Shown here piece by piece: positions 1-10,168 of a stretch of DNA of 64,000 nucleotides. The position numbers were made by a program, and so were the translations under genes. How positions within the stretch are numbered: the stretch's first letter is position 1; every line of letters starts with the position of its first letter. The stretch covers positions 32,726,501-32,790,500 of the forward strand of contig CM060895.1 in assembly GCA_030762935.1 (NCBI GenBank), written 5' to 3'. This DNA comes from Hymenopus coronatus (Eukaryota; Arthropoda; Insecta; Mantodea; Hymenopodidae). The notes under the pieces were generated by a model, which had not been told where the DNA came from, made no database searches, and saw only the letters and a program-made list of their open reading frames with translations.

Positions 1-73
1 AATTCATAAATGTGTTGACTTTTACTTCTTTTACACGAACACTTTTGAAGGCTTAAAGAGCGTTTCCAGTACG

Positions 74-940
74 TTTTTACTTTCTCTACACGTACTATGT
101 ACATGGTATATAGAGAAGGTATTGCACTCCACCAAAAATTCGATACCGAGGTTTCACCGGAAATATATGTTTTAGGGTCCCCAGTATCCAAAAAAAAAGC
201 ATTTTCAGAAAAAGGTTCGTGTGTGTGAGTCGTTGTGTCCATGTGTCAGTGCACATGATAACTCGAAAACAAAAGTCGGTAAAATACCAAACTTGGTATT
301 TAAGTTAAGTATCTTCCAGGAATGCGACACAAAGACTTGGAGAAATATCCCCCCACCCCAAATTACCCTTTACATGGAATTTTTTCGAAAATTTTTATTT
401 TCTAAAAAGTGGTTCTAACGATTTTGATTTAAATATCGTATATTAAAGATATTTACCTGACAAATAAAATGTATATCTTACATTTTCTGGGAATAGCCTC
501 AGATGCTTACTTTATTCTAGATGAAACTTACGGAATTTTGCATAGCTCCTAAAGCGTAAGAGATAGATAAAAACTTACTAGACAGAAAATGTAGAGCGCG
601 TCAAAACACACAATTTATTTTATATACATTTTTTTTTTTTTTCATGGAGTTGATCGCTTTTTAAATATTCCTTGTTTTTGGTTACAGCTTTAAAAAAAAA
701 AAATTCTCGTACAGGAACTTTTCAACACCTGTCCACACAAACAAAGGAACTTCAGTCACACAGAACCAGATTTTGACTATCACTTTAATCCATGATACTC
801 CCTTATTTCGCTTCTACTTTTAAGGAAGCAAATTATAAAATTATTTCTCGATTAGCATGAAGTAAATAGAAGCATAAGCTTTCTAACAATAATTTGTTGC
901 AGAGATATAGAGTAAGGCATGTGAATGGAACACATCAGAT
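74..940 (+). mobile_element. TH repeat, complete copy
   Basis: A full-length non-coding TH copy. The terminal hairpin lies at about 78-118 and the block AAAAATTCGATACCGAG-like sequence follows at about 136. The GT-rich tract is at 215-252, the ATACCAA/TTGGTAT near-palindrome at about 284-300, and the copy ends in ACACATCAGAT at 930-940. Oligo-T lies on both sides. Short open frames inside are shared by many copies in all frames and are not genes. Confidence 0.9.
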
Positions 941-1016
941 TTTTCTGTTTTTCTTAACAATGTTGCCTCAGCAGCATTCAAATCACCAATGCACACACAT
1001 GGCTTTCTCTGACCAT

Positions 1017-1149
1017 TAGTTTTTACTTTCTCTTCACGTAATATGTTAAATACACAGAAGGTAAAGAAGGTGCCTATTGCATTTCACCGAAAAATTCGAC
1101 AGAGATTTCATCGGAAATGCACGTTTTAGGGTCCCTGTATCCAAAAAAT
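1017..1149 (+). mobile_element. TH repeat, hairpin-end fragment
   Basis: This is only the left end of a + copy: a degenerate hairpin, the AAAAATTCGA block, and the GGAAAT and GGGTCCC blocks up to ATCCAAAAAA. It stops where an opposite-orientation fragment begins at about 1150, which suggests a junction formed by insertion or deletion. Confidence 0.8.
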
Positions 1150-1371
1150 ATGATGTGTTACATTTACATGTCTTTCTCTAGCTGTTCTAATAACAACTAT
1201 TCTTATAAAAGATTATTCTTTAATCTACATCATACTAATGAATATAATTATTTCTTATATCATTGTAAGTAGAAGGGAAATAAGGGAATACATTATGCTA
1301 AAGTGGAAGTCAAAAGTTTTTAAAGGCTGGTCGCTATGTGAAACAATTAGGTTAGGTTCCCATGGTTCCGT
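1150..1371 (-). mobile_element. TH repeat (subfamily B), right-end fragment
   Basis: It starts with a degenerate TGATGTGTTACA end and the B-type block CTTTCTCTAGCTGTTCTA, then the GTAAGTAGAAGGGAAATAAG block. It breaks off at about 1371, just before the right end of another copy with the same orientation. Confidence 0.75.
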
Positions 1372-1380
1372 TTGAAAATA

Positions 1381-2098
1381 GTCTGATATGTTACACTCAT
1401 ATGACTTTCTCTAGCTGCTCTACAAACAAATTTCTTACAAAAGTTTATTCTTCTTTCTACACCATGCTAATTGAGATAAACATTAGCAGAATTTTCTAAT
1501 TGCGTAGTTCCTTATAGGTAGAAGGGAGCTAAAGGAATGCGCTATGCTAAAGTGATAGTCAAATGTTTTAAAAGATGCGTTATGCGATTGTCATTAAAAA
1601 TCGCTTCATTGCTTGGCCAGGAGTAGAACAAAAGGAAAACGGACACATCCTGTATGAGAAAAATATAAGTACTTTACAATTGAAACCAATAACAAGGAAC
1701 ATCTCGGAAACGGCTACCTCCAAAACGTAAAGAACTTAAATTGTGTATTTTGACGAGATCTACATCGTTTGTGTAGTAAGTTTTTGTTTGTCTCTTACTG
1801 TATAGCAGTTAAACAAAATTTAGTAAAATTCATCTAGAATAAAGAGGTATACAGAGTCTATTCCCAGAAAATTCAAGATACACATTTTATTTGGGATGTA
1901 AATAACCTTAATACTGAACATTTTTCCATGTAAAGAGTAATTTGTGGTGAGGGGATTTTCTTGAAAATCTTCGTGTCGCATATTGGAAGATACTAAACTT
2001 AAATACCAAGTTTGGTATTTAACGGTCATTTCGTTTTTGAGCTATGCTGCCTACAGACACACAAACACACACAGATAGACAGACATACAGACACAGTT
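1381..2098 (-). mobile_element. TH repeat (subfamily B), lacking the hairpin end
   Basis: It begins with TCTGATATGTTACACTCATA and the B-type CTTTCTCTAGCTGCTCTAC. It runs through the ATTCATC, TTCCCAGAAAATTCAAGAT and GTGTCGCAT blocks to the near-palindrome at about 2008 and a CA-rich tract at 2055-2095. The AAACATATATTTCCGG block and hairpin are absent, so it is truncated at the microsatellite. Confidence 0.85.
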
Positions 2099-2299
2099 TG
2101 TATAGCAGAAGTTTTGTTTGCCGGGCTTGTAGGCTGTGGCCTAGAAGCCATTGAAGATACTAACGCTTCGCCGAGGTCTGCGCTTGGCATCTTCGAGCTC
2201 TGACTAGCAAAGTCTAGGAATAACGTTATCATGAAGATGCAGGAATTAAATAATAATAATAATAATAATAACAATAATAAAAAGAATAAAGAATAAAAA
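2099..2299 (+). repeat. Possible retroposon 3' fragment with (AAT)n tail
   Basis: About 150 bp of moderately GC-rich sequence unlike the TH repeat ends in a clean (AAT)n/(AAC)n stretch at 2250-2283. A simple-repeat tail after a short unique block is typical of SINE or non-LTR 3' ends. I did not recognise a family, and no target duplication was established. Confidence 0.35.
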
Positions 2300-3193
2300 A
2301 TCTGCTGTGTACAATTCACATGACTTTCTCTATATCCCTGCAACAAATTATTGTTAAAAAGCTTATACTTCTATTTACTTTATGCTAATCAGAAAAAATG
2401 AGCAGAAATAGCCTTATTACTTGCTTCCTTGTAAGTAGAAGCGAAATAAGGGACTACCATAGGTTAAAATGATAGTCAAAAGCTGGTTGCAATGTCAATG
2501 AAGTTCCTTTGTTTATATGGATAGGAGTTGACAAGTTCCTGTATGAGAAAAGTATAAGTTTTTCATAGCAGAAATCAAAAATAAGGAATGTTTCAAAAAC
2601 GACGAACTCACGAAAAAACTGTATACAACATAAATTGTGTGTTTTAACGTGCTCTGCATTTTTTGTGTAGTAAGTTTTTGTCCATCTCTTACGGTTTAGC
2701 AGTTATTGAAAATTCAGTAAAATTCATCCGGAATAAACTACTCTTCAGAGGCTATTCCCAAAAATATCAAGATATACCTTTTATTTGTCAGGTAAATATC
2801 TTTAATATATGATATTTTAATCAAAATCGTTAGAGCTATTTTTTAGAAAATCAAAATTTTCGAAAAAAGTTCCATGTAAAGGGTAGTTGGAAGTGGGGGA
2901 TTTTTCTCAAAATCTTCGTGTCGCATCACTGGAAGATATTAAACTTCAATACCAAGTTTGGTATTTTACCGACTTTCGTTTTTGAGTTATCGTGTTCACA
3001 GGGACACACGGACACACAGACACGCGGACACACATACACACACATGGACCTTTTTGTGAAAATGTTTTGTTTTTTTTTGGATATTGGGGACCCGAAAACA
3101 TATATTTCTGGTGAAATCTCGGTATCGAATTTTTGTGTTGAGTGCAATACCTTCTCTATACACTATGTACATAGTACGTATAGAGAAAGTAAA
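2300..3193 (-). mobile_element. TH repeat, complete copy (subfamily A)
   Basis: Right end TCTGCTGTGTACAATTCAC at 2301 (a variant of TCTGATGTG), all internal blocks in order, near-palindrome at about 2953-2969, CA tract at 2996-3044, and terminal hairpin at 3155-3190 ending AGAGAAAGT. Complete and little degraded. Confidence 0.9.
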
Positions 3194-3195
3194 TA

Positions 3196-3871
3196 TCTGA
3201 TGTTCTCCAATCACATGACTTTATCTGCATCTCTGTAACAAATTATTGTCAATAAGCTTATTCTTCTCTCTACTTCGGTCTTATTACTTAGTTCCTTATA
3301 GATAGAATGGAAATGAGGATACAATAGGCTAAAGTGGTTGCTATGGTGTACAAGACCGATTCTTTGTCTGGCGAAGTGTTGACAAGTTTCCATATGAGAA
3401 AAGTATTAAGAATTTGAAAACTGAAATCAATAACAAAGAATATCTTAAAACCGGTCAACTCCAGCAACAACATGCATATAACATAAATTGTGTGTTTTAA
3501 CGAGCTCTACATTTATTGTGTAATACGGTTTTGTCTATCTCTTACGGTTTATTGCAAAATTCCGCAAAATTCATTCAGAAAAAGTATGTCTTCAGCCTAT
3601 CCACATAAAATTTAAGGTATACATTTTATTTCCCATGTAAATATCTTTAATATACGATGTTTTAATCAAAATCTTTAGATTCGTTTTAGAGACGTCAACA
3701 TTTTCGAAACTTTTTCCATGTAAAGTGTAATTGAGGGTGGGGAGCTTTTCTTGAAAATCTTCATGTTACATCCTTGCAAGATACTGAACTTAAATAAGTG
3801 CCAAGTTTGGTATTTAACGGAATTTTAGTTTTGAGCTATGCAGTCCACAGACACACACATACACGGACCTT
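3196..3871 (-). mobile_element. TH repeat, truncated copy
   Basis: It starts with ATCTGATGTTCTCCAATCAC directly after the hairpin of the preceding copy, so the two are tandem and separated by about 2 bp. It runs to the CA tract at 3848-3866 and stops before the hairpin end. The GATTAGCAT region near the right end is deleted. Confidence 0.85.
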
Positions 3872-4113
3872 TTTCTAGAAATTCACAGGAAATTCAAGAT
3901 ATACATTTTGTTTGTCACAAAAATATCAGAAGCATATGATATTTTAAACAAAATCTTTAGAGAAATTTTTCAGAAAATAAACATTTTTGAATAATGTTCC
4001 ATTGTAAAGGGTATTTGGGGGTGGGCGAATTATAGAGTTTAATGGACTTTATGTTTTTGAGCTTTATGTCCACACATACATACACACACAAACAATTTTT
4101 CTAAAAATAGGTT
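3872..4113 (-). mobile_element. TH repeat, internal fragment
   Basis: It begins within the TTCACAGGAAATTCAAGATA block and repeats blocks already seen in the copy just upstream: ATCAAAATC-like, the G-rich run, GAGCT, and a CA tract at 4071-4091. This makes it a second, separately truncated segment. The near-palindrome is lost by an internal deletion around 4025-4035. Confidence 0.75.
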
Positions 4114-4961
4114 TTTATTATTTTCTCCTCACGTACTATGTACATAGTGTATAGAGAATGTACTGTAATGTATCCAAAAATTCTATATTGTGATTTCACC
4201 GGAAATATGTGTTTTGGGCCCCCTGAATTAAAAAAAAAACATTTTTGGAAAAAGGTCCATATGTGCGTGTGTGTGAACAGCTTGTCTCAAAAACGAAAAA
4301 TCCGTTAAATACCAAACTTGGTATTTAAGTTTGGTATCTTACAAGGGTGTGACACGAAGATTTTCAAGAAAAGTGCCTCACCCCTAACTACCCTTTACAT
4401 AGAAAAATGTTCGAAAATTTTGATTTTCTCAAAAATGGCACTAACAATTTCTATTAAAATATTGTATATTAAACATATTTATGACAAATAAAATATATAC
4501 TTATCTTGATACTTCTGGGAATAGACTCTTAAGACTACTTTATTCTGGAAGAATTTTAGGGAATTTTGCGAAACTGGTAAACCGAAAGAAATGGACAAAA
4601 CCTACATAACAGAAAATGTAGAGCTCGTTAAAACAGACAATTTATGTTATGTACATATTATTCGCGGATTTGATCGTTTTTTAGATATTCCTTGTTATTG
4701 GTTTCAGCTATTATTTGCTTATATTTTTCTCATACAGGAATTTGTCAGCTCCTGTCCATAGAAAGGAACTTAAGTCACATAGCAACCAGCTTTTCGCTAT
4801 CACTTTAACCTGTGGTACTCCCTTATTTCCCTTCTACTTACAAGGAAGCAAGTAACAAGACTATTTCTCGATTAGCAGGACGTAAAAAGAAGCCTAAGCT
4901 TTTTAACAATAATTTATTGCAGAGATGTAGAGAAAGTTATGTAAATGGAACACATCAGACT
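4114..4961 (+). mobile_element. TH repeat, complete copy
   Basis: The hairpin at about 4122-4160 has a mutated left arm (TTTTCTCCTCACG). The GT tract is at 4262-4274, the near-palindrome at about 4311-4327, and the right end CACATCAGAC is at 4951-4960. All core blocks are present. Confidence 0.88.
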
Positions 4962-4970
4962 TTTCTTAAT

Positions 4971-5583
4971 TCAGGGTGTCTCAAAATTTGTATTTCGGCA
5001 AAATCCTTGTATAACTTTTTGGGTGCAATGGAGTAGCTTGACTATCTAAATAAGAGAATGCATAAGTGTTAAATGTTCTGCATATTGCATATCATGAAGC
5101 AGTGATAAATGCATGAAAATAACGGCTTCTCTTTGAAGCAGAGATGAACCAGCATGAGCAGTTTTCCGGTCATTAAAAGAACACAAAGCGGTAAAGAATT
5201 CCAGCTAACAACTATGTGAATGTAAGCGGTGACACATTGGCCTGATTTATAGTGACATTGGGCAAATTAAGAGAGCTATTGGCTTAATTACAGTACCCCT
5301 GTTCATCCGAGGAATGTTTAGCAAACATGGGAGTTTTTTTTCACCGTGACGTAACAACTACGCCATTCATTTGAGCGTACTACTGGGTTCCAGTTCTTTG
5401 TCTTTTCGTTTAAAGGGAATATAAATTAGGTGTTACAGGATTCTAGATTAAGAGCTCACAAATGTCATGCTTTGCGAAGATTATTTCCCCCAATTGCGGA
5501 TTCTTGTTGACGGGTAGCCACTTTCTGTCCTGAAATATAAGTCTTTCAAAAGACACTTCAAACTTTAAGCCGCAATAAATATA
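4971..5583. other. Unassigned spacer
   Basis: No TH or SINE blocks and no convincing ORF. It opens with CAGGGTGTCTCAAAA at 4972, which looks like the terminus of a Tc1/mariner-type element, but I found no inverted partner, so I do not call an element here. Confidence 0.4.
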
Positions 5584-6126
5584 CAGGGTCATTTATATAA
5601 AGCTGACACATTTCTTTGATTAATTGTTTCAAAACGTGTTATGCTAGCGACAATTTATTAAACCTAAATTGTACAGGCATTTTGGAAGATTTGCCTCTAT
5701 AGCATATGTTGAAAATGTCCTCCATCCTGCATAAGGGATCGTACAATATCTGGGGACGTGTGGCGTAAACCCTGTCTTTTAAGTAACCCCATAGAAAGAA
5801 GTCCGGCAATGTCAAATCCGGAGATCTCGGTGGCCACAGATTCCTGGAAAGTATCCGGTCGTCAAAGAAACTTGCAACTAGGTTCATGTATTCATTTGGT
5901 GTATGGCATGTAGCGCCATTTTGCTCAAAGTATCTTTGACTCAGCTCTACATTGTCCATCTATCGTAAAAATGACTTAATATAGGATCAACATCTGCGCA
6001 TCTAGTTACAAGGAATCGAAACTCCAGAACATTCTGCTTCATTTAGTGCTAAAATTGGGTCATTGAATGAATTTCCAACGGAATAATTAAATAAAGAAAT
6101 AAGTCAGTTCTACATAAATCACTCTG
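5584..6126 (-). mobile_element. Internally deleted mariner-like DNA transposon
   Basis: A 543-bp element is bounded by imperfect inverted repeats of about 50 bp. The left one starts CAGGGTCATTTATATAAAGC at 5584. The right one, read on the minus strand from 6126, starts CAGAGTGATTTATGTAGAAC, and both continue with a TTTCTTT...TTAATT stretch. TA flanks both sides (5582-5583 and 6127-6128), matching Tc1/mariner target duplication. Only the transposase C-terminus remains inside, so it cannot move by itself. Confidence 0.85.
5639..5959 (-). pseudogene. Mariner-like transposase, C-terminal remnant
   Basis: An open 106-codon frame carries the tail of an arthropod mariner-like DDE transposase. Residues 11-19 read FEQNGATCH. 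Related proteins have FQQDGATCH, so the second catalytic Asp is replaced by Asn. Residues about 40-62 contain WPPRSPDLT, then PDFFLWGYLKDRVY, which keeps the third acidic residue. The helix-turn-helix region and first catalytic Asp are missing, and the Met at 5959 is not a real start. Family placement rests on recognised motifs. The enzyme is certainly inactive. Confidence 0.85.
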
Positions 6127-6165
6127 TATAATACTTGTGATAGGAAAAAAAAAAAAAAAAAAAAA

Positions 6166-6653
6166 GCTCTGACGTGTTCCATTCACAAGACTGGCTCTAC
6201 ATCTCTGTTACAAATTATTGTTGAATTTTTTTTCTTCTATTTACTTGATGCTAATTGAGAGTGGCCGAGTAGTAAGACCACTCGGCTCTCACCTAGACGG
6301 CCCCAAGTGACTGCATGTGAGATTTGTGGTGCGCAAAGCGGTGGGTTTTCTCCGGGTCCATCTTCATCCCATCTATCATCGGTGTCATCGCCTGCGGTGC
6401 CAAAATAGTAAAAGCGGGCGTTAAACACTAGAAAAAAAACTAATCGAGAAAAAAATAGCAGAAATGGTATTATTACTTGTTTCCATTTGAGTAAAAGGGA
6501 AATAAGGGAGATAGACAAAAGCTGGTTGCTATGTGACTGAAGTTCCTTTGTTTGTATGGGCAGGAGTTGACAAATTTCTGTATGAGAAAAGTATAAGTAT
6601 TTTAAAGCTGAAACTAATAACAAGGATTATCTCAAAAACGGTCAATTCCACAA
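6166..6653 (-). mobile_element. TH repeat fragment, split by a SINE
   Basis: It follows a 21-bp poly-A run (6145-6165). The right end CTCTGACGTGTTCCATTCAC runs to GATGCTAATTGAGA, is interrupted by a SINE (6261-6439), and resumes at 6440 with CTAATCGAGA through CTCAAAAACGGTCAA to about 6653. The hairpin half is missing; the next TH copy starts there. Confidence 0.85.
6261..6439 (+). mobile_element. SINE F: tRNA-Ser/Leu-like head
   Basis: The head GTGGCCGAGTAGTAAGACC resembles the 5' half of tRNA-Ser/Leu (TGGCCGAGTGGT). The body contains GGGTTTTCTCCGGGT, a stretch shared by several animal SINE families, and ends GGCGTTAAACACTAG plus an A-run. The flanks CTAATTGAGA (6251-6260) and CTAATCGAGA (6440-6449) are a 10-bp target duplication with one mismatch, inside a TH copy whose consensus carries this sequence once. 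The T-loop/box B is poorly preserved. Confidence 0.75.
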
Positions 6654-7013
6654 AACAAATCTTATGTGTTCCATTCACATGACTTTCTCTAAATCTCTGC
6701 AACAAATTATTACTAATAAGCTTATGCTTCTATTTACTTCATGCTAAACAAGACAAAATTAGCAGAACTAGTCTTATTACGTGTTTCCTTGTAAGCAGAA
6801 GCGATAAGGGAGTACCATTGGTTAAATTGATAGTCAGAAGCTGGTTGTTATGTGACTGAAGTTCCTTTGTTTGTATGGATAGGAACTGACAAATTTCATT
6901 ATGAGAAACTTATAAGTATTTTGAAGCTGAAGCTAATAACAAAGAATATCTCAAAAACAGTCACCTCCACTAAAAATGCTTATAACATAATCTGTGTGTT
7001 TAAATGAGCTCTA

Positions 7014-7048
<35 letters not shown>

Positions 7049-7877
7049 GGGCCAAATAAGCTTTTATCTAAGTCTTACGGTTTAGCAGGTCGTCTCCTTA
7101 GCGCGGTGGTAGCGCAGCTGCTTACCAAGCGGAAGACCTGGGTTCGATCCCCAGTACCGGTGTGGGGATTTTTCCCCCGCTGGGAAACCTGACCCGGGGT
7201 GCACTCAGCCTCGTAAGGTCCCTGGGGCCAAATGAGGAGCTACTTGATGGAGAAGTAGCGGCTCCAGGTCATGAGGACCGCATTAACTGACCCGGGGGTC
7301 TCGAGGCGCGGACTACATCTCACCCTCCAATACTGCAGCCCATCCATGACGTCTGTAGTGGACACAGCGGCCGGGCGGTAGGCCAAAGTTCCCCGTGAAC
7401 TGTCGTGCCATGGAGTTATTATTACGGTTTAGCATTTATGCAAAATTCCGCAAAATTCATCCAGAATAAAAGTAGTCTTTAGAGGCTATTCCCAGAAAAT
7501 TCAAAATGTACATTTCATTTGTCAGTTAAATATCTTTAATATGCGATATTTTAATCAAAATCGTTAGAACCATTTTTGAGAAAATCAAAATTTTCGAAAA
7601 AAGATTCCATGCAAAGGATAGTTTGGGGTGGGGAGATTTTTTGCAAAATCTTCGTGTCGTACCCCTGGAAGATACTAAACTTAAATACCAAACTCTTCAT
7701 TTTTGAGTTATCGTGTTCACAGACACACGGACACACACACGCACCTTTTTCTGAAAATACTATTTTTGGATACAGAGGACCCTAAAACATATTTCCGGTG
7801 AAATCCCTGTACCGAATTTTGATGTAGTGCAATACCTTCTTATACACTATGTACATAGTACATGTAGAGAAAGTAAA
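6654..7877 (-). mobile_element. TH repeat, complete copy split by a SINE
   Basis: Right end ATCTTATGTGTTCCATTCAC; left hairpin at about 7838-7873 ending TGTAGAGAAAGTA. The T-run in the TCTACATTTTTT block has expanded to about 30 T (7017-7047). A SINE with a 13-bp target duplication lies at 7088-7421. The stretch at 7690-7700 lacks half of the ATACCAA/TTGGTAT palindrome. Confidence 0.9.
7088..7421 (+). mobile_element. SINE E: tRNA-derived, with 13-bp target duplication
   Basis: A 334-bp GC-rich insert. The tRNA-like head has box A GTGGTAGCGCAGCTG at about 7106-7120 and box B GGGTTCGATCCCC at about 7141-7153, the two RNA polymerase III internal promoter elements. A non-tRNA body of about 240 bp follows, and the copy ends in GTTATTATT. 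TTACGGTTTAGCA occurs immediately before (7075-7087) and after (7422-7434), interrupting a TH block that normally has it once. Good preservation suggests a fairly recent insertion. Confidence 0.92.
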
Positions 7878-8449
7878 AATGAGTTACAATGTTTTTCCTT
7901 ATTCTTGGTAGATTATTTCTACAGGCATAGGGAATAACAGATGCTCGCACGCGCACACACATACAAAAAGTAAGGGGACCTTCAGGAAAGAGAGAAAGAG
8001 CGAATTTAATTCATGCAAGCATATATATGTATAGACCTTTGTTTTTTTCCATGTTTCCCCTTCATTAGCTGTGTTCTCTGTTGAACCGGACGCTTTTAAT
8101 ATCGGTGCTCATGATTGTGTAGAATCCTCCGTATTTCGTGAGAGCAAGCACCTCTAAGTTATATCCGTAAGCTGTTTCTGTGCTGAGGATAACTCATGAG
8201 TTGTGTTAGTGACATCCACCCCCTCATAAACCTCATTCCCTTCCATCACATTTCCCCCCACTCTCCTCCATCGCTCATCCCTTTGAACCGCTCCGAAAGC
8301 CCTTTCACTTTTAAAATACTGCTTTACACAATGCGCCGTTTTCAGCTTAATTGAAAACATCTCTAAACCAGTGGCGTATTTTGCATTGCATGCCCTTGAA
8401 TTTTATTTGGAATAGTCTATAATTAGAGCACCATCCGTTATAACATCTG
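7878..8449. other. Unassigned unique DNA
   Basis: No TH, SINE or transposase signature. A short purine-rich patch (about 7984-8003) and a pyrimidine-rich patch (about 8215-8290) occur. I see no credible gene. Confidence 0.4.
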
Positions 8450-9838
8450 ATGTGTTCAAAAAAAATATGACTTTCTATAGCTGTTCCACCAAGTTTTCTT
8501 ACAAAAATTTGTTTTTATTTTCTCTATATGTATTATGTACATAGTGTATGGAGAAGGTATTGTGTTGCACCCAAAAATTCAATACCGAGATTTCATCCTC
8601 CTGAATCCAAAAATAAACGCGTTTTTATAAAAATGCCCGTGTGTGACTGTGGGCAGCATAGCTCAAAAACGAAAATCCAGTTAAATACTAAACTTAGTAT
8701 GTAAGCTCACTATCTTCCAAGGATGCGACACGAATATTTCCAAGAAAATTCTCCCACCCACAACACCCCTTTGCATGGATACATTTTCGTAATTTTCGAA
8801 AATTTTGATTTTCTAAAAAATGGCTCTAACGATTTTGATTAAAATGTCGTATATTGAAAACATTTACAAGACAAATAAAATGTATATCTTGAGTTTTCTG
8901 AGAATAATCACTGAAGAAATTTTTATTCTGGATAAATTTTGGAGAATTTTGTATAACTGGTAAACGTAGGGGATAGATAAAAACTTACATAATAGAAAAT
9001 GTAGAGCTCGTTAAAACACTAAATTTATTTTATATGCATTTTTTCGTGGAGTTGATCGTTTTGAAATATTCCTTGTTATTGGTTTCTAATATAAAATATT
9101 TATACTTTTCTCATATAGGACTTTGTCAACTCCTGTCCATACAAACAATGGAACTTCAGTCACTTAGTAACCAGTTTTTGACTATCACTTTAGCCTATGG
9201 TACTGCCTTATTTCCCTTCTACTTACATAGAACTAAGTAATAAGATGATTTCTGTTAATTTTATCTCGATTATCATGAAATAAAGAGAAGAATAAGCTTT
9301 TTAACATTAATTTGTTGTAGAGTTGTAGAAAAAATCATGTGAATTGAATACATCAGATTTTTTTACCTCTATCATGCTAATCGAGTAAACATTTGCAGAA
9401 TGGATCTTATGACGTAAATTGTGTGTTTTAACGAGATCTACAGTTCTTTTGTAGCAAATTTTTATTTAGCTCTTTTGGCTTATCAGCAATGAAGAAGTCT
9501 TCAGAGGCTATTTCCTGAAAATTTAGTATATACATATTGTTTTTCATAAAAATGTCTTAAACATAGGTATTTTAATAAAACATGTTAGTCTTTTTTTAAG
9601 AAAATCAAAATTTTCGAAAAATGCTCCAAGTAAAGAATAGTTGAAGAGCTGCATCCCTGGCAGATACTGAACTTAAATACTAAATTTACTACTTAACGAA
9701 GTTTCGTTTTTGAGCTATGCTGCCCTTAGATAGACACATACTAGCGCGAACGTGTTTCCGGCGAAATCTCTTATTGAATTTTTGGGTGGAATATAGTACA
9801 TTCCATACTTAATACACATAGTGGAGATCGTAAAAATA
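8450..9838 (-). mobile_element. Old TH repeat (subfamily B), split by a younger TH copy
   Basis: The right end TCTGATGTGTTC with TTTCTATAGCTGTTCCAC and TTCTTACAAAAATTTG occupies 8450-8511. The next expected B block, CATGCTAATCGAG, resumes after 9358 at about 9374. The copy then continues with many substitutions to a degenerate hairpin around 9795-9835. The order fits one copy interrupted by the 847-bp insertion at 8512-9358. Confidence 0.85.
8512..9358 (+). mobile_element. TH repeat, complete copy nested in an older TH copy
   Basis: Starts TTTTTATTTTCTCTATATG with hairpin to about 8556; near-palindrome region at about 8686-8702 altered (AAACTTAGTATGT); right end ATACATCAGAT at 9348-9358. Host sequence continues in register on both sides, joined through a T-run. 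No target duplication other than T residues is visible. Confidence 0.9.
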
Positions 9839-10109
9839 GATGATAAGCTCAAGCGAACTTAATTGCTAATGTATTTGTTTCAAACTAGTAAAGAAACCAC
9901 ACACATGATTTTTATAAGAAAATCATTTCCCAGTCTTGAAATTTATATTCCTGTCGATACTCCAAATGTCTCAGTAACTAATTGTTCTCGTGTACATATT
10001 CCTGTCTCGAAAATAAAACTGTGCTGTTCCAAATATGTCAACTGATACATCTACCTACAAGTTGAAAGAGAGTTTTCTATTTAAAAAATCGATTTTAAGA
10101 TTTCACCAA
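9839..10109. other. Unassigned DNA
   Basis: I recognise no element. A 61-codon open frame at 9863-10045 has no recognisable domain and is in the range expected by chance. Confidence 0.35.
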
Positions 10110-10168
10110 AAATACACTGACACTCTGTACAACTGATTTCTCTACCTTCTCTTCAACAACTTCTTATA

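Noticed and set aside
2918..3238. Recurring 60-130 codon frames over TH copies in many places
   Set aside because: The same peptides recur in several frames and both strands of a non-coding repeat, with frameshifts between copies and no conserved start or domain.
3872..4113. Treating TH pairs as LTRs of one retroelement
   Set aside because: Copies occur in both orientations with no consistent internal region, no TG...CA termini, no primer-binding site and no fixed-length target duplication.
4971..5583. DNA transposon starting CAGGGTGTCTCAAAA
   Set aside because: The single terminus has no detectable inverted partner or TA-flanked boundary in the neighbourhood.
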